14,154 nucleotides of DNA from NIOZ-UU13 sp041862635 (GCA_041862635.1 JBGVTO010000348.1:1-14154); one strand, 5' to 3'; shown: positions 1 through 7,037, numbered from the stretch's first letter. The notes: generated by a model from the sequence alone, not told the origin. A program made the numbers and translations.

Positions 1-1
1 T

Positions 2-238
2 GAGCTGATAGAGGCCAATCGTTCGTATTTTGGTGATTTTGACCCCTTTGGTGATTTTGACCTTATCTTTGGAGCGATAAAACAAAACCTTAAAGTGGTT
101 GAGGTGCCTGTAACCTATTGTGCAAGAACTTACGGCAAGACAAAAATAAGTCGTTTCACACACGGCTGGCTCCTGCTTAAAATGAGCTGGATAGCATTTA
201 AGAAAATCAAGTGGCTTGGAATCCCGCACTTACTTTGA
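2..238 (+). CDS. Glycosyltransferase family 2, C-terminal end (partial)
   Basis: An open frame enters from the left edge (first complete codon at position 2) and stops at TGA 236-238, giving 78 visible residues. The segment reads DFDLIFGA, then VVEVPVTY, ARTYGKTKI and FTHGWLLLKM. I recognise this as the end of the GT-A catalytic domain of polyprenyl-phosphate or dolichol-phosphate mannosyltransferase-like family 2 glycosyltransferases, where the ARTYGKTKISRF segment follows the last strand. The family transfers a sugar from a nucleotide sugar to a lipid or glycan acceptor at the cytoplasmic face of the membrane; the substrate cannot be read from this fragment. The last residues (GIPHLL) are encoded by the left arm of a 17-bp inverted repeat, so the natural C-terminus may have been altered. 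The methyltransferase starts about 30 nt downstream, suggesting one operon. Confidence 0.8.
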   Translation, partial: ELIEANRSYFGDFDPFGDFDLIFGAIKQNLKVVEVPVTYCARTYGKTKISRFTHGWLLLKMSWIAFKKIKWLGIPHLL

Positions 239-295
239 CCTAACGAGATTCACTTATGGGAGCCGTTATGAAAAGAAATCAAAGTAAGTGCGGGA
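222..295. repeat. Inverted-repeat element A (17-bp perfect arms) across a gene junction
   Basis: The left arm TCCCGCACTTACTTTGA (222-238) is perfectly complementary to the right arm (279-295), with a 40-nt spacer. The left arm encodes the last codons and stop of the glycosyltransferase. The right arm lies inside the N-terminal coding sequence of the methyltransferase (residues QSKCG). Two elements with the same TCCCGCAC outer core and differently matched inner bases occur near 12278-12385 and 12541-12652. The position between two co-directional genes could also make it a transcriptional or RNA-processing hairpin, but the family resemblance favours a dispersed element. Confidence 0.75.
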
Positions 296-948
296 CACCT
301 AAGCTGAAGCTGTTACCTTACCGCCAATACGCCGGCGTGGACCGCGACGACCCGCTTCGATTCTACTTTTGGCCAATTATAGGCAAGATGTTCCGCCGAA
401 GGATTGAACTGTGCTTAGCAGAGTGCACGGGCGGTCGGCGCGTTCTGGAAGTGGGTTTTGGCTCCGGTGTAACATTTCTAAATCTTACTGATAAGTATAA
501 AGAAATTTATGGACTTGACCTCAACGTCTTAGTCGAGGATGTCGAGGCCCTGTTTAAGGCAAAGCAGATTGAGACGCATTTGCAAAATGGCAGTGTGTTA
601 TCTATGCCGTATGCGGATGATTTTTTTGATACTGTTTTGCTGATAAGCATTCTTGAGCATCTAAAGCCATTTGAGCAAACGCAGGCCTTTCGAGAGATCC
701 GCCGGGTCCTTAGGCCAGGCGGCCAGGCGATATATGGTGTGCCGATTGAGCGAGGTTTTATGGTATTTATGTTCCGGCTATTAGACTGTGACATCCGCGA
801 GCATCATTTTTCCACGGAAAAGGACGTGTTCAATGCCGCCAACAGCATCTTGGAGAAGGTTCGAGTTTTTCAGATGCAAAGCATCCCCTCTTTGTTCGGG
901 CCGGTTTATGAGGTAGGGCATTTCGTTAAGTGCGGCTCTAACGGATAG
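268..948 (+). CDS. Class I SAM-dependent methyltransferase (type 11-like)
   Basis: The 226-residue product has the Rossmann-type methyltransferase signature. Motif I, LEVGFGSGV (about residues 60-68), binds S-adenosylmethionine. An acidic strand end, YGLDLN (about 81-86), follows. Next come a PYADDFFDTVLL strand and ISILEHL, and the post-motif FREIRRVLRPGG helix and turn (about 141-152) is typical of Methyltransf_11. The substrate is unknown; the position after a family 2 glycosyltransferase suggests a sugar, lipid or glycan intermediate. I chose ATG 268 because GGGAG (258-262) lies 5 nt upstream; ATG 256 is possible and adds four residues. The first dozen residues overlap the right arm of inverted repeat A and may not be ancestral. 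No signal peptide or membrane segment is evident. The next methyltransferase starts 22 nt after the stop. Confidence 0.85.
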   Translation: MKRNQSKCGTPKLKLLPYRQYAGVDRDDPLRFYFWPIIGKMFRRRIELCLAECTGGRRVLEVGFGSGVTFLNLTDKYKEIYGLDLNVLVEDVEALFKAKQIETHLQNGSVLSMPYADDFFDTVLLISILEHLKPFEQTQAFREIRRVLRPGGQAIYGVPIERGFMVFMFRLLDCDIREHHFSTEKDVFNAANSILEKVRVFQMQSIPSLFGPVYEVGHFVKCGSNG

Positions 949-970
949 CCGTAGCGTTCAATACGATTAA

Positions 971-1846
971 ATGGTTCAGAAAATTATGAAGATAATCGAA
1001 TGGCTTAAACTTCCCGAGACTATGGGCATCGAAAACCTTGATGACCCTGCTACTACATTATTGCACGCGGAGATTATACAGAAAAAAGTGTTCCTGAAAA
1101 AAATATATATTGATTTCTATAAACAGTTTATAAAGTCGATATCTAACTCCGAAGAAAAAGTCCTTGTTGAGCTTGGCAGCGGTGGCGGTTTTATCAAAGA
1201 GATAATCAGCAACGTGATCACATCCGATGTTCTTGAATTGCCGAATGTGGATAAAGTTTTCTCGGTTCTTGATATACCATTTGAGGAAGCAAGTGTGGAT
1301 GCTTTTTTTATGTTTGATGTTCTTCATCACATAGCTGACCCAAGGGCTTTCTTCAAAGAAGCCTTGCGCTGCCTTAAAATTAGCGGCAGAGTCGTTATGA
1401 TAGAACCTGCAAATACGTTCTGGTCAAGGTTCATCTATAAAAACTTCCATCACGAGGCTTTTGACACGCAGGCCCCCGAATGGGGCTGTCGGGGGCAGGC
1501 AAAATGGGAGCTGGGACCCCGCCCGTCTTGGCTCGACCAAGCCGAGACAGGCAAAGCGGGTACCCTGCAAGAGTCAGGGCGTCTTTCAGGTGCAAATGGT
1601 GCGCTTGCCTGGATAATCTTTTGGCGTGACCGAAAGATATTCGAAAGCGAATTCCCGTCTTTAAGAATCGTTAGGATGCGCAATCACACACCCCTGCGGT
1701 ACCTGCTTAGCGGCGGCTTGACGTTGCGTCAATTAGTTCCATCGTTTAGCTATCCGGCTGTTAAAGCCATAGAATATACATTGTCCCCAATCAATGACTT
1801 GTTGGGTATGTTTCAGACAATAGAGCTGGAAAAGACTGCTTTTTAG
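971..1846 (+). CDS. Class I SAM-dependent methyltransferase with an in-frame palindromic insertion
   Basis: The 291-residue product has methyltransferase motif I, VELGSGGGF (residues 67-74), then FDVLHHIADPRAFFKEALRCLK (115-136) and VVMIEP (141-146). These mark the Methyltransf_11 fold, cytoplasmic and SAM-dependent; the substrate is unknown. The conserved-looking tail segment GRLSGANGALAW (203-214) follows an unusual stretch (about 171-199) rich in G, R, W, P and Q. The underlying DNA (1472-1565) folds into two hairpins, so this stretch is probably an inserted palindromic element that kept the reading frame. Without it the length (about 262) would be more usual. No clear Shine-Dalgarno sequence precedes ATG 971; ATG 986 is an alternative. 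Early codons are A+T-rich compared with the inserted segment. It shares orientation with the genes upstream and is probably co-transcribed. Whether the enzyme is still active cannot be told. Confidence 0.82.
   Translation: MVQKIMKIIEWLKLPETMGIENLDDPATTLLHAEIIQKKVFLKKIYIDFYKQFIKSISNSEEKVLVELGSGGGFIKEIISNVITSDVLELPNVDKVFSVLDIPFEEASVDAFFMFDVLHHIADPRAFFKEALRCLKISGRVVMIEPANTFWSRFIYKNFHHEAFDTQAPEWGCRGQAKWELGPRPSWLDQAETGKAGTLQESGRLSGANGALAWIIFWRDRKIFESEFPSLRIVRMRNHTPLRYLLSGGLTLRQLVPSFSYPAVKAIEYTLSPINDLLGMFQTIELEKTAF
1472..1565. repeat. Palindromic element inserted in frame inside a methyltransferase gene
   Basis: Two hairpins lie in tandem. The first pairs GCCCCCGA (1472-1479) with TCGGGGGC (1489-1496). 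The second spans 1513-1565: GTCTTGGCT (1525-1533) pairs with AGCCGAGAC (1540-1548) with one G-U, and CCCGC (1518-1522) pairs with GCGGG (1556-1560). The outer GGG (1513-1515) pairs with CCC (1563-1565). The G+C content and encoded residues differ sharply from the surrounding gene. The GGG-nn-CCCGC / GCGGG-nn-CCC outer stem resembles the hairpin at 1866-1888, suggesting a shared repeat family. Element boundaries are approximate. Confidence 0.65.
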
Positions 1847-1865
1847 CTGTGTTTACCCCATTAGA

Positions 1866-1888
1866 GGGTTCCCGCCTTGCGGGGTCCC
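1866..1888. terminator. GC-rich hairpin between convergent genes
   Basis: GGGTTCCCGC (1866-1875) pairs with GCGGGGTCCC (1879-1888) around a 3-nt CTT loop, with one U-U mismatch and one G-U pair. It sits between the convergent methyltransferase and nfu genes, where a bidirectional terminator would be expected. No T-tract follows on either strand, so intrinsic termination is uncertain. The stem is also of the same type as the outer stem at 1513-1565, so it may simply be a dispersed palindrome. Confidence 0.4.
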
Positions 1889-1939
1889 AAATAAGACATA
1901 TGGCGTTTGCTCTGCCGGCAGCGGACTTTCCAGCGGGAT

Positions 1940-2209
1940 TTAGTCCACTGCGACTACTTCTTTAATCTCAGGTACCTTTTCTCTGAGAATCCTTTCGATT
2001 CCCATTTTCATTGTCATCGTAGCCCCGGGGCAACCCTGGCAGGCCCCCTGCAGGCGAACCTTGACGGTATTGTCCTGGTCTATTCCGACCAGCTCAACAT
2101 CTCCGCCGTGGCTTTGCAGACTCTCCCGAATGGCCTCGATTGTATCCTGGACCTTTTCTTCCATAGTCTTTTCGGTGTTAGCTTCGCTGCAACCGCAATT
2201 TTCACACAT
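1940..2209 (-). CDS. NifU-like C-terminal domain Fe-S scaffold protein (Nfu type)
   Basis: The 89-residue product is essentially one Nfu domain. It has an N-terminal helix (EEKVQDTIEAIRESLQSHGGDVELVGI) and the Fe-S binding motif GACQGCPGATMTMK, with Cys57 and Cys60 as the conserved CxxC pair. A final helix and strand (IERILREKVPEIKEVVAVD) complete it. Nfu proteins hold or pass on [4Fe-4S] clusters to target enzymes in the cytoplasm. The N-terminus begins MCENCGC, giving three extra cysteines (2, 5, 7) that are not part of the core domain and might bind metal. The start is supported by GGAG 8-9 nt upstream on the minus strand (about 2218-2221). The gene stands alone and is convergent with the methyltransferase. 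A TATAAT-like box lies at 2243-2248. The family call is confident; the client protein is unknown. Confidence 0.92.
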   Translation of the reverse strand: MCENCGCSEANTEKTMEEKVQDTIEAIRESLQSHGGDVELVGIDQDNTVKVRLQGACQGCPGATMTMKMGIERILREKVPEIKEVVAVD

Positions 2210-2242
2210 AAGAAATCTCCAAAAAATTCATATAGCAATATT

Positions 2243-2248
2243 ATTATA
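2243..2248 (-). promoter_or_regulatory. Possible -10 box for the nfu gene
   Basis: Read on the minus strand, 2248-2243 is TATAAT, about 33 nt upstream of the nfu start codon. The region 17-18 nt further upstream does not resemble TTGACA, so the promoter is only half supported. Confidence 0.35.
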
Positions 2249-2315
2249 CCGGCAATTTAGCTTTTGGCCAGCTTTTTTTGCAAGGCTTGAAAATGGCTTT
2301 GTTTGGGTTTGTTTT

Positions 2316-2559
2316 GGGTTTGTTTTTTCATAGCCCTTAGTCGCATTTTTCTTCGTAATCCTTTGTAAATACACACTTTTCATCAATTTCACCCTTTCGG
2401 CAATTGGGTTTGAATTGGGTTTGATTGGATTTGAATTGGGTTTGTTTTTTCGGACTGCGAAATCATCGTTTTTTCTGTAATCCTTTGTATCATAGACATT
2501 TGCAATCCGCCTACGGCGGACAAGATTGGGTTTGTTTTGCATAAAAAGTAGCTGATTTG
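2316..2559. repeat. Tandem pseudo-coding repeat with 122-bp period (KPNSNP type)
   Basis: GGGTTTGTTTTTTC occurs at 2316-2329 and 2438-2451, and GTAATCCTTTGTA at 2355-2367 and 2477-2489. Both pairs are 122 bp apart, showing two diverged tandem units. Short GGGTTTG words are scattered through and around the units, including 2528-2534. Read on the minus strand the region forms a frame (2704 to 2228) rich in the words NKPNSNPI and KTNPKQTQTKP. I recall such low-complexity phrases as recurrent predicted peptides in planctomycete genomes. There is no start signal, no domain and a decaying repeat structure, so I treat it as a repeat and not a gene. It contains a TCCGCC/GGCGGA hairpin at 2506-2520. 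Confidence 0.65.
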
Positions 2560-2582
2560 TAGAGGGTTCTCGACAGATGTAG

Positions 2583-2629
2583 TGCCTTATAGGCACGTAA
2601 ATATCTGCTGCCTTATAGGCACGTAAATA
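2583..2629. repeat. Two direct copies of a 21-bp unit at 26-bp spacing
   Basis: TGCCTTATAGGCACGTAAATA is present exactly at 2583-2603 and 2609-2629. Each copy carries the small palindrome TGCC-TTATA-GGCA. This is a non-coding repeat adjoining the 122-bp repeat. Confidence 0.75.
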
Positions 2630-2813
2630 ACTGGAATCACCCGCCGTCGATGAAGCTATGGCGGATAAGCGATACTGGATACTCGATTGTTGTGAGTGGT
2701 TCATTTGTTAATCTGGTAGATATGGATAATATGGGCAAAATGGACAATCAGGTTGCATGTTTCGTTAAACGGGAGCGCAGCTCGTATCGGTTGCGTTAAG
2801 CGTGTTTCGTACC

Positions 2814-2869
2814 GGTTATCGGGGTAACGGGTTATCAGGCAGTGATTATCAGGGTATCCGGTTATCAGG
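2814..2869. repeat. GGTTATCAGG repeat cluster upstream of the ATPase-protease operon
   Basis: Exact GGTTATCAGG words occur at 2830-2839 and 2860-2869 (30 bp apart). Related words are GGTTATCGGG at 2814-2823 and GATTATCAGG at 2844-2853. The same word forms a regular 31-bp array downstream of the operon at 7228-7351, so the two clusters bracket the A+T-rich operon. Confidence 0.7.
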
Positions 2870-3079
2870 TCGATACCTTCTTTCTTTTTTAATATTGACT
2901 ATTTACGATTGAATATTGAATTACTTAACGGGGCCTTCTGGACCTAAAAACGTGCGGTTCTCCGCTATATCTACCGCTTAGGGGCGGTTTGCGTTAGCCT
3001 TCTGGCTAACAGGTAGGTATTTTAATATATTTTTAAACAAAAGTCAAAAGAAAACGGCCAAAAAAGGAAGAATTGTTCT
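2870..3079. other. Non-coding A+T-rich stretch with small hairpins
   Basis: I see no gene here. It has TTACGATTG-type words (2903-2911) and small hairpins: ACCGC 2973-2977 with GCGGT 2984-2988, and GTTAGCC 2993-2999 with GGCTAAC 3004-3010. A strongly A-rich tract runs from about 3020. The composition shifts to the low G+C of the operon that follows, so the left boundary of the acquired segment may lie near 3010. Confidence 0.4.
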
Positions 3080-3116
3080 TTACACTTTCACATCAATAGT
3101 GTAATTATTCTATAAA
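3080..3116 (+). promoter_or_regulatory. Candidate promoter and operator of the ATPase-protease operon
   Basis: TTCACA (3087-3092) and TATAAA (3111-3116) are separated by 18 nt and each match the sigma-70 consensus at five of six bases. An inverted repeat, TTACACT (3080-3086) with AGTGTAA (3098-3104), has an 11-nt spacer and overlaps the -35 hexamer. A repressor could act there. The leader to the chosen start would be about 310 nt. In such A+T-rich DNA, chance matches are common. Confidence 0.35.
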
Positions 3117-3435
3117 TTAGCGAGTGAACGAGGACATCTTTGATTAGCGGTTCATTTTTGGGCGATTGTTTGGCTTTCGCTGTCTATTATTTTGATTATG
3201 ACTTATGGAACAGATTTTATAGGTGAATGTACCTAGTTTTGAGAAGGAAAAAATAGAAAGAGTAATAAGAAGTAAGGGAAAAATAACGTTCAAGATGAGT
3301 ATAGAATTAAATTTATACCTAATAAAAATGATTGAAATAAATAATGGCAAAATTATCATAATTGATTGTAAACAAAGAATTGGAGTTTTTCGGAATGGAC
3401 AGAGACTAGGCAAGCAAAAGAAAAGGGGCAAAACA

Positions 3436-4416
3436 ATGGCTCGTTCTGATTTATTAATAAAGTTAATTAAGGCAGGAAGGAACGGCGATCAAATTCTTTT
3501 TAGAAAAACAACGGAAGCTTTGATAGCTGAAGAGAGAGCAAAACAACACAATGTTCTTGCAGACAAGCTACAAGCACAATTGAATATAAATGGTAAAGCA
3601 TCCAATAACACAACTATACTAATGTCTGATAGGATGAATAATTTATTGTTCGAAATGAATCCACAGAAAACACTTAAGGATATGGTGCTTACCAAGATCC
3701 TTGAAGAAACATGTAAGGAGCTTGTCGAGGAACACAGGCGTGTAGATTTGCTAAGGTCGTATAATCTTGAGCCACGTAATCGCATATTGTTGGAAGGTCC
3801 TCCTGGAAACGGCAAAACTACCTTAGCCGAAGCATTGGCAACATCTCTAATGCTTCCCCTATTTGTGGTGAGGTATGAAGGAGTCATTGGAACCTATCTT
3901 GGAGAGACAGCAGTAAGATTAAAGAGATTATTCGATTACATATCCACAAGAAAGTGTGTTTTGTTTTTTGATGAATTTGATACAATCGGCAAAGAAAGAG
4001 GTGATGTGCATGAGACAGGAGAAATCAAAAGAGTTGTAAGCTCTCTTCTATTGCAAATCGATGCTCTTCCTAGTCATGTAGTTGTAATTACAGCAACGAA
4101 CCATCCTGAGCTACTTGATAGAGCTGTCTGGCGACGTTTTCAGATTCGACTTTCTCTTCCTAAGCCAACTCAAGCATTTATCAAAGAATGGTTGTGTCGT
4201 TTTGAAAAACGCCTCCCAGAACCATTTGAATTTGCTCCGACAACGCTTGCTCAGAAACTAAAAGGTTCAAATTATTCAGAATTAGAAGATTTTGGATTGA
4301 TGGTTCAAAGGTCATATGTTTTGTCATTGCCAGAAGCAAACATGAAAGCAATCGTAACGAGGTGTTTGCGTCAATGGGAAGCAAAAATGAAGGTCAGCAA
4401 TAATAAGAAAGGATAA
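3436..4416 (+). CDS. AAA+ ATPase, partner of the S8 peptidase
   Basis: The 326-residue product has an N-terminal helical region (1-80), then a complete AAA+ module. Walker A is GPPGNGKT (121-128), and a pore-loop-like region is YEGVIGTYLGE (147-157). Walker B is VLFFDEFD (175-182), sensor 1 is Asn222 in ITATNH, and arginine-finger candidates are Arg233/Arg234 in RAVWRRF. A small helical lid with GSNYSELEDF (277-286) follows. The core resembles FtsH/proteasome-type classical AAA domains, so it probably forms a ring that remodels proteins or controls its protease partner. I chose ATG 3436 because AGGGG lies 7 nt upstream and MARSDLLIKLIKAG looks like a true start; an in-frame GTG at 3223 adds 71 low-complexity residues without a ribosome site. 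The protease gene starts 5 nt after the stop. Codon use is A+T-rich. This pairing recalls annotated anti-phage ATPase/S8 peptidase pairs (IteA/IteS, from memory). Confidence 0.88.
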   Translation: MARSDLLIKLIKAGRNGDQILFRKTTEALIAEERAKQHNVLADKLQAQLNINGKASNNTTILMSDRMNNLLFEMNPQKTLKDMVLTKILEETCKELVEEHRRVDLLRSYNLEPRNRILLEGPPGNGKTTLAEALATSLMLPLFVVRYEGVIGTYLGETAVRLKRLFDYISTRKCVLFFDEFDTIGKERGDVHETGEIKRVVSSLLLQIDALPSHVVVITATNHPELLDRAVWRRFQIRLSLPKPTQAFIKEWLCRFEKRLPEPFEFAPTTLAQKLKGSNYSELEDFGLMVQRSYVLSLPEANMKAIVTRCLRQWEAKMKVSNNKKG

Positions 4417-4421
4417 ATTAT

Positions 4422-7016
4422 ATGCCAGAAGAAAAGCCTTTAATCATACTTCCCCAACCACAAGCTGTGGATAGGGAAAAACGAATATCGTTTGGAAGTG
4501 GCGCTCACTTTCCCAGTCATTCTAGACAGGGCCGAAGGCTTGTACCACAATTTAGGCAACTCCAAACTGCTTTTAACTCGAGACGAATAGAAATTCAGAG
4601 TTCTTCAACCGGAATTGTTCCTGAACAAGTTCTTGTTATGGAAACTGTGGGAGGAATCGACGATTTTATTATTGCCGTAAAACATCTTCCCGGAATGGAA
4701 TGGCTTGGGGAGTTTGATGAGGACGATATTCCTCCTGACGATGATTTTTTTATTGATGAAGAGCATAGAGATAAGAGTCTGAGCGGGCGATTGTACTTGG
4801 TCATGGCTAATCAACAAGCTATGCAACAACTTATGTCTCTTTGGAGACATTATAAAAGAGATGCTAACTACCGTTTCCCCTGGGGTTTGGCCAAGTGGCG
4901 TGTAATGTTTGAACATCTAAAGACAATTCGACCGTGGGGCATAGAAGACCGAATTCGTGAAACAGGGATATTGGAAGATTGGCAAAAGCGCGTTCAAGAA
5001 GGTCAAGAGGTGATACGCTTTGAAGCTGAACTATGGTTCAGGAATAGTCAAGCACTAAGAGATTTGTCTCAAGCAAGATTTGAGGAAATTATTCAAAATG
5101 ATGGAGGAAGGATAATTACTCAATCAGTAATAACAGAAGTTGCATATCATGGTATATTGGCTGCGCTTCCTATTCAGTCAGTTCAATCGACTCTTGCAAG
5201 TACAGACACACAACTTATGAGATGTGATCAAATCATGTTTTTAAGACCAGTTGGACAAGCTGTTGTTCATGCACCCTCAGACGAGCCTTTGTCACTGAGT
5301 TTACACGAACGAGAACTTCCGATTCCTCAAGGAGAGCCAATTGCTGCTATATTTGATGGTTACCCATTAGAAAATCACTATTTGTTGGAAAATCGCTTAT
5401 TATTAGACGATCCAGATGACTTGAGCCAAGATTATCCAGCTAATGAACGGATTCATGGTACAGAAATGGCTTGTCTTATTATTCATGGAGATTTGCATGC
5501 AGATGAAGAACCTTTAAAACGCCCTGTCTATATCAGACCAATCTTAAGACCTGACATCAGAGATTTTAGAACACCACGCGCAGAGATGATTTCCGAAGAC
5601 ATCCTTGCGGTTGATCTGGTACATCGTGCTGTAAAAAGGCTTTTTGAGGGGAGTGATGAGGAAGACCCGGTTGCTCCTCAGATACGTTTTATCAATCTCT
5701 CGATATGTGATCCTTCGAGAGTGTTTGATAATGCAATGAGTTCATGGGCAAGGCTCTTAGACTGGTTATCTTTCAAGTATTCGGTTCTCTTTATTGTCAG
5801 CGCTGGAAATCATCCACGTGATATTGAATTAGGTGTCACTAAGGAGGAACTAACAACAATAAATGATGATACGCTGAGAACTGAAACAATAAAATCTATT
5901 GCAAATGATATCAGACATCGACGCTTGCTATCGCCAGCTGAATCGATGAATTCTTTGACTATTGGGGCTTTGCATAATGATAATGCAACCATAGAACCAA
6001 ATGATAGACGTAAGAATCTATTAGGTGATAGTGAACTTCCAAGTCCAATAAGCGCGTTAGGACTGGGTTATCGAAGGTCAATCAAACCAGATATATTATG
6101 CCCCGGCGGACGGCAAATGTATGATGAGAAAATTACAAATGCACATGCTAACGCCGTATTGTGCATCAATGAATCGAGTCTGTCTCCTGGCCATCTTGTT
6201 GCCTCACCTGGAACTACTGCCGGAGTCCTTGATGCTACTAGATACTCTAGAGGGACGAGTAATGCCGCAGCATTAGTCACACGGACAGCGGTAAAATTCT
6301 ATGACGTTATTGAAGAATTACGCCAGGAAGAAAATGGAAATATTTTGGGAAATAATTATGTGTCAGTTTTGACTAAAGCAATTTTGGTGCATGGTGCGTC
6401 ATGGGGAAATGCATACAATATTATCAAGGAGATACTAAGAACAGAAGAAAATAGTCGAGGATTTAGAGAACATGTTGGAAGATTTCTTGGATATGGAATT
6501 TTTAATGAAGAAAGAGTTTTTCGTTGCACAGACCAAAGAGCTACTATGATTGGTTGTGGAGAACTTACAGATGGGGAAGCTCACTTATATTCGATTCCTT
6601 TACCTCCTAGTCTTAGTAGCCAGAGAATTTGGAGACGGTTGACGATCACATTAGCTTGGTTAACAACAGTTCGACCAACAGACAGGAAATATCGATGTGC
6701 TTTTTTGTGGTTCAACCCACCGCTAGATAAACTCGAGATAATTCGTCAACAGGCAGATGGGCGTGCAGTCCGACGAGGTACAGTTCAACATGAAATATTG
6801 GAAGGTGAAAGAGCAGCCGTTTTCATTGATGTTGATAGGATACAAATAAAAGTCAATTGCAGAGAAGAGGCAAAACCGCTAACACAATCCGTTCCTTATG
6901 GTCTAGTAGTCTCTTTAGAAGTCGCCGAAGGTATTGAGATACAAATTTATAATGAAATACTAACCAGGATTCGCGCAGCGATAAGAATTAATACATCTAA
7001 TTCAAATAATGAATAG
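4422..7016 (+). CDS. Cytoplasmic S8 (subtilisin-like) serine peptidase with N- and C-terminal extensions
   Basis: The 864-residue product contains all subtilase catalytic elements. The Asp motif AAIFDG has Asp312, the His motif HGTEMA has His345, the oxyanion-hole motif VSAGNH has Asn463, and the Ser motif RGTSNAAA has Ser613. The region 1-300 is not catalytic: an alpha/beta stretch (about 68-140) carries a very acidic segment (98-113). Residues about 197-262 have the alternating strand-helix pattern of I9-like propeptides, which in secreted subtilases inhibit the enzyme. Residues 690-855 look like a beta-sandwich. There is no signal peptide or membrane segment, so it should act inside the cell. 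AAGAAAGGA sits 8 nt before ATG 4422, within the end of the ATPase gene, implying coupled translation. The ATPase may activate, feed or restrain the protease. A defence role is inferred from the pairing and the island-like composition, not shown. It resembles what I recall as IteS. Confidence 0.88.
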   Translation: MPEEKPLIILPQPQAVDREKRISFGSGAHFPSHSRQGRRLVPQFRQLQTAFNSRRIEIQSSSTGIVPEQVLVMETVGGIDDFIIAVKHLPGMEWLGEFDEDDIPPDDDFFIDEEHRDKSLSGRLYLVMANQQAMQQLMSLWRHYKRDANYRFPWGLAKWRVMFEHLKTIRPWGIEDRIRETGILEDWQKRVQEGQEVIRFEAELWFRNSQALRDLSQARFEEIIQNDGGRIITQSVITEVAYHGILAALPIQSVQSTLASTDTQLMRCDQIMFLRPVGQAVVHAPSDEPLSLSLHERELPIPQGEPIAAIFDGYPLENHYLLENRLLLDDPDDLSQDYPANERIHGTEMACLIIHGDLHADEEPLKRPVYIRPILRPDIRDFRTPRAEMISEDILAVDLVHRAVKRLFEGSDEEDPVAPQIRFINLSICDPSRVFDNAMSSWARLLDWLSFKYSVLFIVSAGNHPRDIELGVTKEELTTINDDTLRTETIKSIANDIRHRRLLSPAESMNSLTIGALHNDNATIEPNDRRKNLLGDSELPSPISALGLGYRRSIKPDILCPGGRQMYDEKITNAHANAVLCINESSLSPGHLVASPGTTAGVLDATRYSRGTSNAAALVTRTAVKFYDVIEELRQEENGNILGNNYVSVLTKAILVHGASWGNAYNIIKEILRTEENSRGFREHVGRFLGYGIFNEERVFRCTDQRATMIGCGELTDGEAHLYSIPLPPSLSSQRIWRRLTITLAWLTTVRPTDRKYRCAFLWFNPPLDKLEIIRQQADGRAVRRGTVQHEILEGERAAVFIDVDRIQIKVNCREEAKPLTQSVPYGLVVSLEVAEGIEIQIYNEILTRIRAAIRINTSNSNNE

Positions 7017-7037
7017 AAAACAACATGGACTAACTCG

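Noticed and set aside
1907..2333. Plus-strand frames opposite nfu
   Set aside because: They are antisense shadows of the Nfu coding sequence and its upstream region.
3144..3431. Hydrophobic minus-strand frame that could look like a membrane peptide
   Set aside because: It is the complement of A-rich DNA upstream of the ATPase gene; the hydrophobicity follows from T-rich codons.
3223..3435. In-frame 71-residue N-terminal extension of the AAA ATPase (GTG start)
   Set aside because: No ribosome site at 3223, low-complexity Lys/Ile-rich residues, and a good AGGGG site before ATG 3436 where a protein-like sequence begins.
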